Source: Jatrophihabitans endophyticus (GTDB lineage Bacteria > Actinomycetota > Actinomycetes > Mycobacteriales > Jatrophihabitantaceae). From it: a stretch of 64,000 bases of DNA. Made by a program: the position numbers and the translations under genes. Below the pieces are notes generated by a model, which saw only the letters and a program-made list of their open reading frames with translations, was not told the origin of the DNA and searched no databases. Shown piece after piece: positions 25,875 through 35,900 of the stretch (position 1 is the stretch's first letter; each line of letters starts with the position of its first letter). The stretch is from the NCBI RefSeq assembly GCF_900129455.1, contig NZ_FQVU01000001.1, positions 62,001 to 126,000 on the forward strand, given 5' to 3'.

Positions 25875-28396
25875 CGGTAGATCCTCGTCCCGGCCGTGCT
25901 GTACACGAGATCGAGCCGCCCGCCGACGGCGTCGCGCGGGTAGCGGTAGGTCAGCAGGTCACCGGTGAAGAACACCGTGCTCTGCCCGCGCGTCGACTGC
26001 TGCGGGCCCAGGAAGACGTAGGTGTCCTTCGTGAGCTGCAGCGGCAGGTAGTTGCCGGTCACGGTCACCGACCGCGGGAGGAACATCTGCAGTCGCGTCA
26101 CCGAGACGATGTCGGCCGCGGCGACCGTGTTCAGACCGCGACCGCGGGTGTCGGCGGCGAGCCAGCGGGCGGCGGCGAGCTGCGGCGTCCGCGCGTACAG
26201 CAGGTCGTAGTACTGCCCGGAGTCGCTCTGGCTCAGCTGCGCGTAGTAGCCGCCGAGCAGCGCGGGCTGGGCGCCGGTCAGCACGAGCCCCATCGCCGCG
26301 ACGACGCCGGCCACGAGCACCAGCGTCGGGCGCCGCCGGCGCCGCACCACCCGGGACGCGACCGCGAAGACACCGACGGCCACGAGCGGGGCGGCGAACA
26401 GCAGCGTCTGCTGGAACGCCCGCAGCACGCCGTAGTCGGCCGAGACACCGGGCACGACCACGACGGTCGCCAGTGCGCCGATGCTGCCGGCCACGAGCCA
26501 GAACTGCTCGCGGGTGATGCGACGCGTGCTCCGCGCGCGCAGGGCGAGGGCGAGCAGGCCCAGGACGAGGAAGAGCTGCAGCAGGCCGGCCGCGCCCGTC
26601 CGCAGCAACGCGTTCACGCCGCGCACGTTCAGCCCGGCACCGTCGACGGCGCGGCCGGCCGCCGTGAGGGGCAGGTACTCGCGCTCGACGAGGGGCGGGA
26701 GCAGCACGTTCCCGCTCGGCCGGGGGAACACGTAGAGCCCCGGGTGCGCGGTGCCGCGGGCATCGCTCGCGAGCTTCACGTAGCCGGCGAAGCGCTGGGC
26801 GGGCGTGGGGCCGCCCCCGCCGAACACGCTGTACTTGAGGTCCGACGACCCCGCCACGGGATTGCCCGAGATGAGCGTCTCGGTGAGCTTGTCGACGGTG
26901 TCGGCGAGATGGCCGCCCGAGTGCGTGGCCGGCGAGCTCCACGCCCAGGCGGTCGCGGCCAGCGCGAGCACGAGCAGCGGATGCAGCAGGACGGCCGGGG
27001 TCGGTCGTCGGGGCGCCGGTGAGCGCAGCAGCCGGCGCCGCTCGCCGACGGACTGCTCGTGCCGGCCGGTCGGCCGCTCGGCGGCGCGGCGGTCGCGTCC
27101 CGCGGCCCGGCGCTGCAGCCGCGGTTCGGCGCGCCGTCGCCAGAGCGCGCCGGCAGCCGTTCCCAGCAGCCCCAGGATCAGCGTGATGACGAGGACGTAG
27201 GTCGTCGAGTAGTGGGACAGCACGACGCCCACCCCGAACGCGAGGACGAGCCGGCGCCGTACGCGCACCGACCAGCCCCGCTGCGTCGCACCGAGCAGGA
27301 CGAGCGCGAGGAACAGGTACGCGGTCTCCTGCCGGGTGAGGAACGGCATGTCGGTGTAGAAGGTGGGAAAGAGCGCGAACACCGCCGGCGCCAGCATCGC
27401 CATCCGCCGCGGAACCGTCCGTCGCGCGGCCACGTACACGCACACGGGCACGAGCGCGAAGACGAGCTGCAGGACGACCTTGAACACGAACACCCCGCCG
27501 ACGCCGAGGTACTCGACCAGCACCGACGGCAGGATGTTCACGCTCAGGCACGCGTTGTACGGCGACGGGTAGGCGCTCATCACCCAGTGCCCGGCGTCGT
27601 GCGTGTAGAGGAAGGCGAGGTACTCCTGCTGGATGTCGTGCCCGGTGACGAACCAGCCCCGCAGGGACGTGCCGAGCAGCAGCGCCAGACCGGCGAGGTA
27701 CACCACCGCGGCATCGCGCGCGGGAACGGCCGACGCGCGCCGATCGCGCACGAGCGCCGCCGCGAAGGCGGCCACCGCGACGGCGTGGGCGAGCGTCGCG
27801 ACCGTCCCGCCCAGGCCGTTGTTGAGCCGGACCGCACCAGCCACCGCGAGCACGACGGCGCCGACGGCGAGGACCACGGCGGCGTCGAGACGGGCCCGCA
27901 GCCCCGCCCGCAGCGCGGCGCGCAGGCGTGCCGGCACCGCCAAGGGCGTGCGCGAGGGCACGAGCAGCAGCACGGTGTCGACGACGGCCGACGCCACGAC
28001 GAGCACCGTGCGCGCGAGCGGAGCACCGACGCCGAACCACGGCAGGACGGTGTTCAGCCCCAACGGCACGACGATCAGGCCGAGGGCGGTCGTCCCGATC
28101 GCGTACAGGACGCGCGGCAGCGGGTCGGGCACGCGGGCGAACGCGCGGCGAGCGAGCACGAGGACGGGCACGCCGACGAGCAGCGCGGCGGCGAGCAGCG
28201 GCCGCAGGACGGGGACGTCGAGGTCGGCCAGCACGAGCGCCTGGCCGGCGAGCATGACCAGCACGGCGAGGACGGTCGTGTCGGCGGGGCGCCGCGCCGG
28301 TCGCCACCGGCGCAGGCGGGGTGCGAGCCCGCGCAGCGCGCCCCGTTCGCGACGGGCGTCGACGGGTGCGGCCGAGGCGGCGGCAAGGGTCGTCAC
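25871..28396 (-). CDS. Large polytopic membrane protein of the polysaccharide operon
   Basis: 841 residues with about 14-18 predicted membrane helices and an extracytoplasmic loop carrying GHDIQQEYLAFLYTHDAG and YNACLSVNILPSVLVEYLG. This resembles DUF2206-type membrane proteins and GT-C glycosyltransferases or polymerases, where acidic residues in the first loop act in catalysis. The HDIQQEY motif is the best candidate catalytic site. A role in assembly or polymerisation of the glycan is inferred from the operon. A charged cytoplasmic loop (RRRAEPRLQRRAAGRDRR) lies near the middle. It overlaps the flippase gene by 4 bp. Confidence 0.7.
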   Translation of the reverse strand: MTTLAAASAAPVDARRERGALRGLAPRLRRWRPARRPADTTVLAVLVMLAGQALVLADLDVPVLRPLLAAALLVGVPVLVLARRAFARVPDPLPRVLYAIGTTALGLIVVPLGLNTVLPWFGVGAPLARTVLVVASAVVDTVLLLVPSRTPLAVPARLRAALRAGLRARLDAAVVLAVGAVVLAVAGAVRLNNGLGGTVATLAHAVAVAAFAAALVRDRRASAVPARDAAVVYLAGLALLLGTSLRGWFVTGHDIQQEYLAFLYTHDAGHWVMSAYPSPYNACLSVNILPSVLVEYLGVGGVFVFKVVLQLVFALVPVCVYVAARRTVPRRMAMLAPAVFALFPTFYTDMPFLTRQETAYLFLALVLLGATQRGWSVRVRRRLVLAFGVGVVLSHYSTTYVLVITLILGLLGTAAGALWRRRAEPRLQRRAAGRDRRAAERPTGRHEQSVGERRRLLRSPAPRRPTPAVLLHPLLVLALAATAWAWSSPATHSGGHLADTVDKLTETLISGNPVAGSSDLKYSVFGGGGPTPAQRFAGYVKLASDARGTAHPGLYVFPRPSGNVLLPPLVEREYLPLTAAGRAVDGAGLNVRGVNALLRTGAAGLLQLFLVLGLLALALRARSTRRITREQFWLVAGSIGALATVVVVPGVSADYGVLRAFQQTLLFAAPLVAVGVFAVASRVVRRRRRPTLVLVAGVVAAMGLVLTGAQPALLGGYYAQLSQSDSGQYYDLLYARTPQLAAARWLAADTRGRGLNTVAAADIVSVTRLQMFLPRSVTVTGNYLPLQLTKDTYVFLGPQQSTRGQSTVFFTGDLLTYRYPRDAVGGRLDLVYSTAGTRIYR

Positions 28397-28406
28397 GCGC
28401 GGCCCG

Positions 28407-29705
28407 TCACGCGGGGCCGGCCGGGCGCAGGTCGGCGAGGACCTGCCGCGGGCCGGCCAGGAAGGCCGACACGGACTCGCGGACGACGGCGTCGTCCCAG
28501 ATGTCGGGGAAGAAGGCGAGCCCCACCGAGAGCCGGCCGGCGCACTCGACCGCGGAGACGGTGACGGACTCGACGCCGTTGGGGCGCGCGTGCGTCCCGA
28601 TCTCGGTCTCGCCGACGCGCAGGCCCGGGAACAGCGGGTCGACGAGATGGGCCTGGGTGTAGGACATCGTGAGCCGCGGCGCGCCCTCGGCGCGCGGCAT
28701 GGTGACCGTCGTCGGGTCGGCGTGCCGCGCCCGCGCCCGCAGCGACGCGTGGGCGAGCTCGGCCAGGCCGGACGCGCGGACGCGGGTCATCTCCGCGGCG
28801 ACGGCGGCGGGGGAGAGGTCGTCGGCCGGACGGATGTACACCCCCGCCGACCAGTTGCCCCAGCACGACGCCGTCCCCGCCGCCTCGGACCGCGTGTTGT
28901 ACAGGCACTCGAAGCCCGGTCGGGGGGCCGGCAGCGACGAGCGGGTGAGCGCTGCCCGCAGCCCCACGGTCGCGACCACCGCGGCGGACGTGCCGGGGAA
29001 CCAGTCGTCGCGCACCGCCCGCAGCTCGCGCAGGAACCCGGTGTCGCTGACGAGGGTGACAGTGCGGTCGGCCAGCCGGTCAGCGTGGGCGGCGGCCGGT
29101 TCGTAGACGCCGCCGGCGAGCTCGCGACGGTGGCGGACGGCGTGGGCGAGCGTCGGGAGCCGGGTGAGCGCGGCCCGGGCGATCACGAGGTCCCGGCGGC
29201 GCTGGGACAGCACCGTCCACGACACCGGCGCGCGGCGATCGGCCGCCCGGGCGAGCAGGTGGCCGAGGAAGGTGTTCACCGTCCACCCGTCGCCCATCGC
29301 GTGGGACATCCGCACGCCGATCCAGTCCGGGCCGACGAGCACCCGCAGCGGCACGCGCTCCAACGGGGCGCGGTTCAGCGCGAGCACGCGATCGGTGTCG
29401 GCACCGCCCTCGACGCTCACGGCGATGACGTGCTCGAGCCATTCGTCTCGCTCGGCGGGCTCGACCCGGCGCCAGCGGGGCGGGACCGGCATCGTCCAAC
29501 GGCCGATCTCGGGACGCTCGCGGCCGAGGTCGGCGAGCGCCCGGCGCACGTCGGCGGCGGGCGGCATGTCGATCCGGGTGACGGCCCGCACGTAGACGAT
29601 GCCGCACCACGCACGGTCGGAGGCCGCCAGATCCCGCCAGCGCGGTGCCGGCGTGGGGTGGGGGTCCACGCCGGCACCGGGCTCGCGGGATCGGGGGCTC
29701 GTCAT
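28407..29705 (-). CDS. Condensation/acyltransferase-like (HxxxDG) protein
   Basis: 432 residues. The motif MSHAMGDGWTVNTFL matches the HxxxDG active site of the CoA-dependent acyltransferase superfamily that includes WS/DGAT, PapA and NRPS condensation domains. Other supports are the length, EPAAAHADRLADRTVTL and a C-terminal SYTQAHLVDPLFPGLRVGE block that resembles the structural DFGWG-like region loosely. In this operon it probably acylates the glycan or its lipid carrier, as PapA proteins do for mycobacterial trehalose lipids (inference). ATG start 10 bp upstream of nothing else; the membrane-protein gene follows after 10 bp. Confidence 0.7.
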   Translation of the reverse strand: MTSPRSREPGAGVDPHPTPAPRWRDLAASDRAWCGIVYVRAVTRIDMPPAADVRRALADLGRERPEIGRWTMPVPPRWRRVEPAERDEWLEHVIAVSVEGGADTDRVLALNRAPLERVPLRVLVGPDWIGVRMSHAMGDGWTVNTFLGHLLARAADRRAPVSWTVLSQRRRDLVIARAALTRLPTLAHAVRHRRELAGGVYEPAAAHADRLADRTVTLVSDTGFLRELRAVRDDWFPGTSAAVVATVGLRAALTRSSLPAPRPGFECLYNTRSEAAGTASCWGNWSAGVYIRPADDLSPAAVAAEMTRVRASGLAELAHASLRARARHADPTTVTMPRAEGAPRLTMSYTQAHLVDPLFPGLRVGETEIGTHARPNGVESVTVSAVECAGRLSVGLAFFPDIWDDAVVRESVSAFLAGPRQVLADLRPAGPA

Positions 29706-29732
29706 CGTGTCGTCTCGGTCAGCGGTCGCCGG

Positions 29733-30218
29733 TCAGCAGTGCAGGGTCAGTCGTTCGGGGCGGCCGCCGAGGGCGATCGTCGCGGTGTAGTGCCGGGCCG
29801 GCGGGGTCAGCCGGACGGTGAAGCCAGCGGCCGCGTCGGGCCGGCTGTCGATCGTCCCACCGGTGTGGCGGACGGTGGTGCCGGTGGCGCCGCTCGGTCG
29901 TGCCGTCGCGTTCCAGTTCAGTTGTCGGGCGGCGGCGAGGTGGCTGCGCACCGTGACCCCCAGCGCGAGGTCGCCGGTCGTGGTGACCGGGCAGGTGCGG
30001 GCGGTCCGTTCGTCGTCGAAGTACAGCTCCACGTAGCTCTCGTGCTGTCGGGCGAAGGAGCGGGCGAGCTCGTGGCGCAGGGCGGGTGAGGCGAGGAGGG
30101 CGATCGCGACGACGGCGGCCAGGGCACCGGTCACCGGCAGGGCCCCGGTGAGCAGCCGGCTCCGGCTCGGGGTCGCGCCCCCTGCCGCAGCGGGGTCGAC
30201 CGGCTCGCGGTTCGCCAT
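29733..30218 (-). CDS. Small single-pass membrane protein, DUF1616-C-like exodomain
   Basis: 161 residues: a short cytoplasmic N terminus, one transmembrane helix (about 22-44, LLTGALPVTGALAAVVAIALL) and a secreted beta domain with HESYVELYFDDERTARTCPV and a C-terminal LTLHC, allowing one disulfide. The exodomain resembles the extracytoplasmic part of DUF1616 proteins found in archaeal and actinobacterial glycan loci, but I am not certain. Gaps of 11 and 27 bp to its neighbours place it in the operon. Function unknown. Confidence 0.6.
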   Translation of the reverse strand: MANREPVDPAAAGGATPSRSRLLTGALPVTGALAAVVAIALLASPALRHELARSFARQHESYVELYFDDERTARTCPVTTTGDLALGVTVRSHLAAARQLNWNATARPSGATGTTVRHTGGTIDSRPDAAAGFTVRLTPPARHYTATIALGGRPERLTLHC

Positions 30219-30229
30219 GCGGACTGCGA

Positions 30230-31333
30230 TCAGGCGGCTTCGAACACGCTGCGGCCGAAGGCGGCACGGCGGGCGGCGGCCGCACCGGTCACGGCGTCCT
30301 CGATGAGCAGCTCGGGGCGGACCTCGACCGGGGCCTGGCCGAGGTAGGCCAGCCGGCCGGCCTCGTACCGCGTCTTGCGGGTCCCGTCGAGCACGAGACC
30401 GATCATGGTCGACAGCGCGGCCAGCGTAAAGAGCGCCGGCGTCGCGTAGGCGATGCCCAACGGCGCCGTCACGCCACCGAGCAGCGCGAGCAGGGCCGCG
30501 AAGGCGCCGTAGAACGGGACCGGGCGCTCGTGGCGAGCCAGGTTGACGATGAGGCTGAGGATCTTGAAGCCGTCACGGTAGGTGCGCAGCTTGGACTCGC
30601 TGCCGGCGGGCCGGTCGCGGAATCCGACCTTCACCGACGTGGTCGGGACACGGGTGGACAGGCAGTGGACGGTCAGCTCGGTCTCGATCTCGAACTCCCG
30701 CGAGGCGGCCGGGAAGCTCTTCACGAAGCGGCGGGAGAAGACGCGGTAGCCGCTGAGCATGTCCTCGACGTTGGTGCCGAACACCTTGCCGACGACCGCG
30801 TTCAGCATGCGGTTGCCGTTCTCGTGACCGGGGCGGTAGGCGTCCTCGCCGGTCGTCTCGGGCTCGCGGATGCCGAGCACGTGGTCGTGCGGGCCGTCGA
30901 TGAGGGCCTGGATCATGGCCGGCGCGGCCGCGGCGTCGTAGGTGTCGTCGCCGTCGATCATGAGGTAGATGTCGGCGTCGATGTCGGCGAAGGCGCGGCG
31001 CACGACGTTGCCCTTGCCCTTGAGATTCTCGCGGCGGACGATCGCGCCGGCCTTGCGGGCGACCTCGGCGGTGGCGTCGCTGCTGCGGTTGTCGTAGACG
31101 TAGATCTCCATGCCCGGGACGGTGCTGCGCAGGTCGCGCACGACCTTGCCGATCGCCGCCTCCTCGTTGTAGCAGGGCACGATGGCGGCGACGCGGTAGC
31201 CGGGGAAGCGGGCGCCGGTGAACTCGTCCTCGACCCGGACGTGGGTGGCGGCGAAGGTGCGCAGGTCGATCTCGGCGCTCGTCATGCTCTCGGTGCCGAT
31301 CGCGGTCTCGGTGCTGGTCATCTTCTCGGTCAA
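30230..31333 (-). CDS. GT2 family glycosyltransferase, polyprenyl-phosphate-sugar synthase-like
   Basis: 367 residues. A GT-A domain begins VAAIVPCYNEEAAIGKVVRD and includes IYVYDNRSSDATAE and the metal-binding MIDGDDTYD; C-terminal helices PFYGAFAALLALLGGV and ALFTLAALSTMIGLV anchor it in the membrane. It resembles dolichol-phosphate mannose/glucose synthases, which load a sugar onto a lipid phosphate as donor for GT-C enzymes; the large membrane protein downstream may use that donor. The start is uncertain: TTG 31333, or ATG 31321 with GAGAGGG further upstream. First gene of the six-gene operon. Confidence 0.85.
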   Translation of the reverse strand: MTEKMTSTETAIGTESMTSAEIDLRTFAATHVRVEDEFTGARFPGYRVAAIVPCYNEEAAIGKVVRDLRSTVPGMEIYVYDNRSSDATAEVARKAGAIVRRENLKGKGNVVRRAFADIDADIYLMIDGDDTYDAAAAPAMIQALIDGPHDHVLGIREPETTGEDAYRPGHENGNRMLNAVVGKVFGTNVEDMLSGYRVFSRRFVKSFPAASREFEIETELTVHCLSTRVPTTSVKVGFRDRPAGSESKLRTYRDGFKILSLIVNLARHERPVPFYGAFAALLALLGGVTAPLGIAYATPALFTLAALSTMIGLVLDGTRKTRYEAGRLAYLGQAPVEVRPELLIEDAVTGAAAARRAAFGRSVFEAA

Positions 31334-31677
31334 CCCTCTCTAGGCCCCACCTGGGTTGGTCCCCGCGATCTCCCGCGGCCTGCAGACCCGCCAACTCGTT
31401 GTTAGCTGCTTGTGAGTTTGCAGGGGGGATAGGTCGTGCGCGACCCTTTCGTCCTCACGCGAGACTTACGTCGGACATCCCGGACCGGAGGTCCCGAAAC
31501 CCACCGGACCAAAGGTCCCGCGAGGCGCGGGAAGGCCGTGCGTCGCATCACACCGGAAGCGCTTTCCAGCGCTGCCGGTCGGGACCGCGCGACGGGGTGC
31601 CGCACGCCGGCACGACGCGCGGCCGCGATCGCCGACGCCGGCACGACCGCGGCGCCGCGTCCTGGAAGAATGGCCGC
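31334..31677. promoter_or_regulatory. Divergent control region of the polysaccharide operon and its regulator
   Basis: 344 bp without a credible gene. Two related dyads, GGACC-GGA-GGTCC (31482-31494) and GGACC-AAA-GGTCC (31506-31518), share flanking C/G bases and have centres 24 bp apart, so they face nearly the same side of the helix. A third dyad GGTCG-N4-CGACC lies at 31432-31445 beside an AT-richer patch (31395-31430) likely to hold the leftward promoter. The twin dyads are the probable operators for the adjacent regulator. Confidence 0.6.
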
Positions 31678-32763
31678 GTGACCGAGCGGTCGTTACTCGC
31701 CGTCGCCGGAATGAGCGAGATCGGTGAGCGCGTCTACCTGTTCGTCCTCCATCACGGCAGGACGCATCCCACCGACGTCGCCGAACGGTTCGGCATCGAG
31801 CCGGCCGCCGCGGCCGCCGAACTGGAGCGGCTCCGTCACGCCGGCCTCGTGGCCCGCTCGGGCGGCTCCCACGACGCGTACGGCGCCGTCGATCCCCGCT
31901 CCTCGCTGAGCTCGATGACCGACGGACTGCTCGCCGCGGTCCAGCGCATCCGCGAGCGCATCCCGTCCCTGGCCGACCAGTACGACCGCAGCCTGGTCCT
32001 GGAGGCCGAGCACGACCGCACCCGGGTCGTCACCGACGCGGGCGCCATCGCCGCCTGGTACGTGCGGTTGCAGCAGCAGGCCAAGCGCGAGGTGGTCGTG
32101 TTCGACCGGCCGCCCTACGTCTCCTCGCCGCTGGAGCCCCTGGAGACCGTCGGCATGGCCCGCGGCGTGACGTGGCGGGCGATCTACACGCCGGACAGCT
32201 TCACCCGCGACGGTGCCTGGGAGGAGACGCTGCGCCTGGCCGAGCAGGGCGAGCGGGCACGCATCGTCGCGTCGCTGCCGGTCAAGCTCGTGATCTGCGA
32301 CGAGTCGGCCGCCCTGCTGTCGCTGAGCCTGGACGGGGTCAGCAAGGACGCGCTGGTCACCGAGTCGGCGCCGCTGGTCGCGCTGCTCTACGAGGTGTTC
32401 CAGGCGTACTGGACCCGGGCGCTGCCGCTCACCGAGCAGGGCCGGCGGGCCGCCGCGGCCGAGCCCGACGCGACCGACCCCAACGCGACCGACCCGAACG
32501 CGACCGACCCCGACACGAGCCGGGTCGCGACGCCCCCGGGCTCGCGACGCCGGGGCGCCGCGTCCGGGTCGCGACCGGCCACCGCCGAGGAGCAGGCCAT
32601 CCTGGCGCTCATCGGCTCCGGACTGACCGACGAGGCCATCGCCGCGCGACTGGACATCTCGGTCCGCTCCCTGCGCCGGCGCAGCCAGCGACTGCTGGCC
32701 GAGCTCGGCGCCGAGAACCGCTTCCAGGCCGGCGTCGAGGCCGCACGCCGGGGCTGGGTCTGA
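31678..32763 (+). CDS. TrmB-like/LuxR-HTH transcriptional regulator
   Basis: 361 residues from GTG 31678 (GGAAGA upstream). The N terminus is a winged-helix of TrmB type (GERVYLFVLHHGRTHPTDVA, then AAELERLRHAGLVARSGG). The middle domain (LVLEAEHDRTRVVTDAGAI to LPVKLVICDESAALLSLSL) resembles the PLD-like effector domain of TrmB regulators. The C terminus is a LuxR-type helix-turn-helix: EEQAILALIGSGLTDEAIAA, then SVRSLRRRSQRLLAELGAEN. The linker ATDPNATDPNATDPD is made of three 15-bp repeats (32470-32514). Being divergent from the polysaccharide operon, it probably controls that operon. Confidence 0.8.
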   Translation: MTERSLLAVAGMSEIGERVYLFVLHHGRTHPTDVAERFGIEPAAAAAELERLRHAGLVARSGGSHDAYGAVDPRSSLSSMTDGLLAAVQRIRERIPSLADQYDRSLVLEAEHDRTRVVTDAGAIAAWYVRLQQQAKREVVVFDRPPYVSSPLEPLETVGMARGVTWRAIYTPDSFTRDGAWEETLRLAEQGERARIVASLPVKLVICDESAALLSLSLDGVSKDALVTESAPLVALLYEVFQAYWTRALPLTEQGRRAAAAEPDATDPNATDPNATDPDTSRVATPPGSRRRGAASGSRPATAEEQAILALIGSGLTDEAIAARLDISVRSLRRRSQRLLAELGAENRFQAGVEAARRGWV

Positions 32764-32951
32764 CGCGGCACGTTCCCGGGCGTGAGCCGCGCGTGTGCCG
32801 GAGACGCGGCGAACTCCGGCAAACCGGACAGCTCGACCGGTCCGCATGTCCGGCTGCGGACAGTGGCCGCCCGCGGCCACGACGGGCCGGTTAGCGTGCC
32901 GCCGAGCCCGACCGAGCCAGCGCCGGGCAGCCCCGTCGAACGGACCACCTC

Positions 32952-35900
32952 TTGTCCCGTCACCTGCCCCGCGCCGCCCTGCGCCCCGCCCTCCGGCTGA
33001 CCGTCGTGGCGTCGCTCGTCCTCACCGGTCTCGGGGCCCTCGCGGCACCCGCCGGGGCGGACACGCCCGACCTGCGCCCCGCCGGACGGCACGGCACCGC
33101 TGCCGCCGCGCAGCCGGCCACGCCGAGCGCGGACTACCGCGCCGGACGCTACGTCGTCGTGCTGCGCGACGACGCGACGACGACCTACGCCGGCGGGGTG
33201 CCGGGGCTGCGCCGCGTGCTCGGGTCCACCCGCCGTTTCGACGCCCGCAGCACGCCGGCCCGGGACTACGCGTCCTACCTGCGGACGCGGCAGCGGCAGG
33301 TGGCGGCGTCGGTCGGGGTGACCCCGCTGGCGACCTACACGCTCGCGACGAACGGCTTCGCCGCCGACCTGTCGGCGAAGCAGGCGGCGACGCTCGCGGC
33401 CGACCCCCGGGTCGCGAGCGTCGTCGCGAACACCATCCACAAGGTCGCCGACGCGGGCACCTCGACCGGCTACCTCGGCCTCGAGGGCCAGGGCGGCGTG
33501 TGGCAGTCGGTGGGTGGTGTCGCCGCGGCCGGCAAGGGCATCGTCGTCGGGGTCGTCGACACCGGCATCGCGCCCGAGAACCCGTCCTTCGCCGGCCCGG
33601 CGCTCGGCACCGACGCGGGCAGCGAGCCCTACCGCGACGGCGAGGACATCGTCTTCGCCAAGAGCGACGGCAGCGCGTTCCGCGGCACGTGCCAGACCGG
33701 GACGCAGTTCCCGGCGTCGGACTGCAGCACCAAGATCGTCGGCGCGCGGTACTTCGTGGACGGCTTCGGACGCGGCAACATCGGCGGCACCGCCCAGGGG
33801 GAGTACGTGTCGCCCCGCGACGGGTCGAGCCACGGCTCGCACACCGCCAGCACGGCCGCCGGCGACGCCGACGTCGCCGCCCGCGGCGCGCACATCTCCG
33901 GCGTCACCCCCGCGGCCAAGATCGCCGTGTACAAGGCCTGCTGGTCAGGCCCGGTCGCGACCGCGGAGGACGACGACGGCTGCGCCACGGCCGACCTGCT
34001 GTCCGCCATCGACGCCGCGGTGCACGACGGCGTCGACGTCATCAACTACTCGATCGGCGCGGGCGCCGCGAGCACCACCGACTCGGTCACCGACCAGGCG
34101 TTCATGCGGGCGGCCGCCGCCGGCATCTTCGTCGCCGCAGCGGGCGGCAACGCCGGACCGGACGCCTCGACGCTCGACAACGCCAGCCCGTGGATCACGA
34201 CGGTGGCGGCGTCCACCATCCCGGCCCCGGAGGCCACGGTCGAGCTCGGCGACGGCACGAAGGCCCTCGGCGCCTCGGTGGGCGTGCCCGCCGCCGGGGT
34301 CACCGGCACGCTGGCCCAGGCCGCCGACGTGGCCACGGCCGGCGCGAAGGACCCCGAACTGTGCGCACCCGGCAGTCTCGACCCGGCCAAGGCCGGGGGC
34401 AGGGTCGTCCTCTGCGACCGGGGGACCTACGACCGCGTCGCGAAGTCGGCCGAGGTGAAGCGCGCCGGCGGCATCGGCATGGTGCTGGTCAACCCCGAGC
34501 CCAACTCGACCGACCTCGACGACCACGCCGTGCCCACCGTCCACGTCGACGCGCAGTACTACCCGGTCCTGCACGCGTACGCCAAGCGCGCCGACGCCAC
34601 CGTCACGCTCCGCGCGGGCAACACCACCGGCACGCCGTCGGTCCCGACACCGCAGGTGGCGGGCTTCTCGTCCCGGGGGCCGGTGGAGGCCGACGGCTCC
34701 GACCTCGTCAAGCCCGACGTCGCCGCCCCCGGCGTGAACATCCTCGCCGCGGAGGCGAGCGCCGAGGGTGCCGCCCCCGAGTGGGGTTACATGTCCGGCA
34801 CGTCCATGGCGTCGCCGCACGTCGCCGGTCTGGCCGCCCTCTACCTCGGCCGGCATCCGAACGCGACCCCGGCCGAGATCAAGTCCGCGCTGATGACCAG
34901 CGCCACCGACACCGTCGACGCCGAGGGCGCTGCCGTCCACGACCCGTTCGCGCAGGGCAACGGCCAGGTGCACCCGCCGGGCTACCTGGACCCGGGCCTG
35001 CTCTACCTCAACGACGTCGACGACTGGAACGGCTACCTGCAGGGCATCGGCGAGGAGCGCGGCGTCACCGCCATCGACGGCTCGGACCTCAACCTGGCCT
35101 CCATCGGCGTCGGCAGCCTGCCGGGGACGCAGACGGTCACCCGCACCGTCACCGCCACCGCCGCCGGGACGTTCACGGCGCACGTCACCGGGCTGGCCGG
35201 GGTCACCGCGACCGTCTCGCCGTCGACCCTGACCTTCACCGGGGCGGGGGAGCGCAAGTCGTTCACCGTCACCTTCACCCGGGACGACGCCGCGCTCGGC
35301 GAGTTCGTCACCGGGACGCTGACCTGGACCGACGGCACCACCAGCGTGCGGAGCGCGCTCGCCGTCCGCCCCGTCGCCTTCGACGCGCCGAAGGCGGTCG
35401 CGGGCACCGGCACCGTCGGCTCGGCCGCGATCCGCGTGCACGTCGGCGACCCCGCCGACGTCGCGCTGCGCAGCGAGGGGCTCGCCCACGGCGCGCGCGC
35501 GTCCGGCACCGGCACCGTGGGCGGCGACCACCACCGCTACGGCCTGACCGTGCCCGAGGGGTCGACCTTCCTGCGCGTCGACCTCGACGCCGGGGACGAC
35601 ACCGCCGACCTCGACCTCACCGTGTACCGCCGCACCGGCCCCGGTCTGCTGTCCGAGGTCGCGCAGTCGGCGACCGGCAGCGCGGACGAGCGGGTCGACG
35701 TCGACGGCGTGAGCAGTGGCGACTACGTCGTCGACATCGCGTTCTACGCCGCGGGCACGGACCACGCGACCGACCAGCGCTACCAGCTGACCAGTTACGT
35801 GGTCGACCCCGCCGCGGGCGACGGCTCCTTCACGACGTCCCCGGCGACGATCGCCGGCACGATCGGCGACACCCCGACCGTGACCGCGACGTGGCACGAC

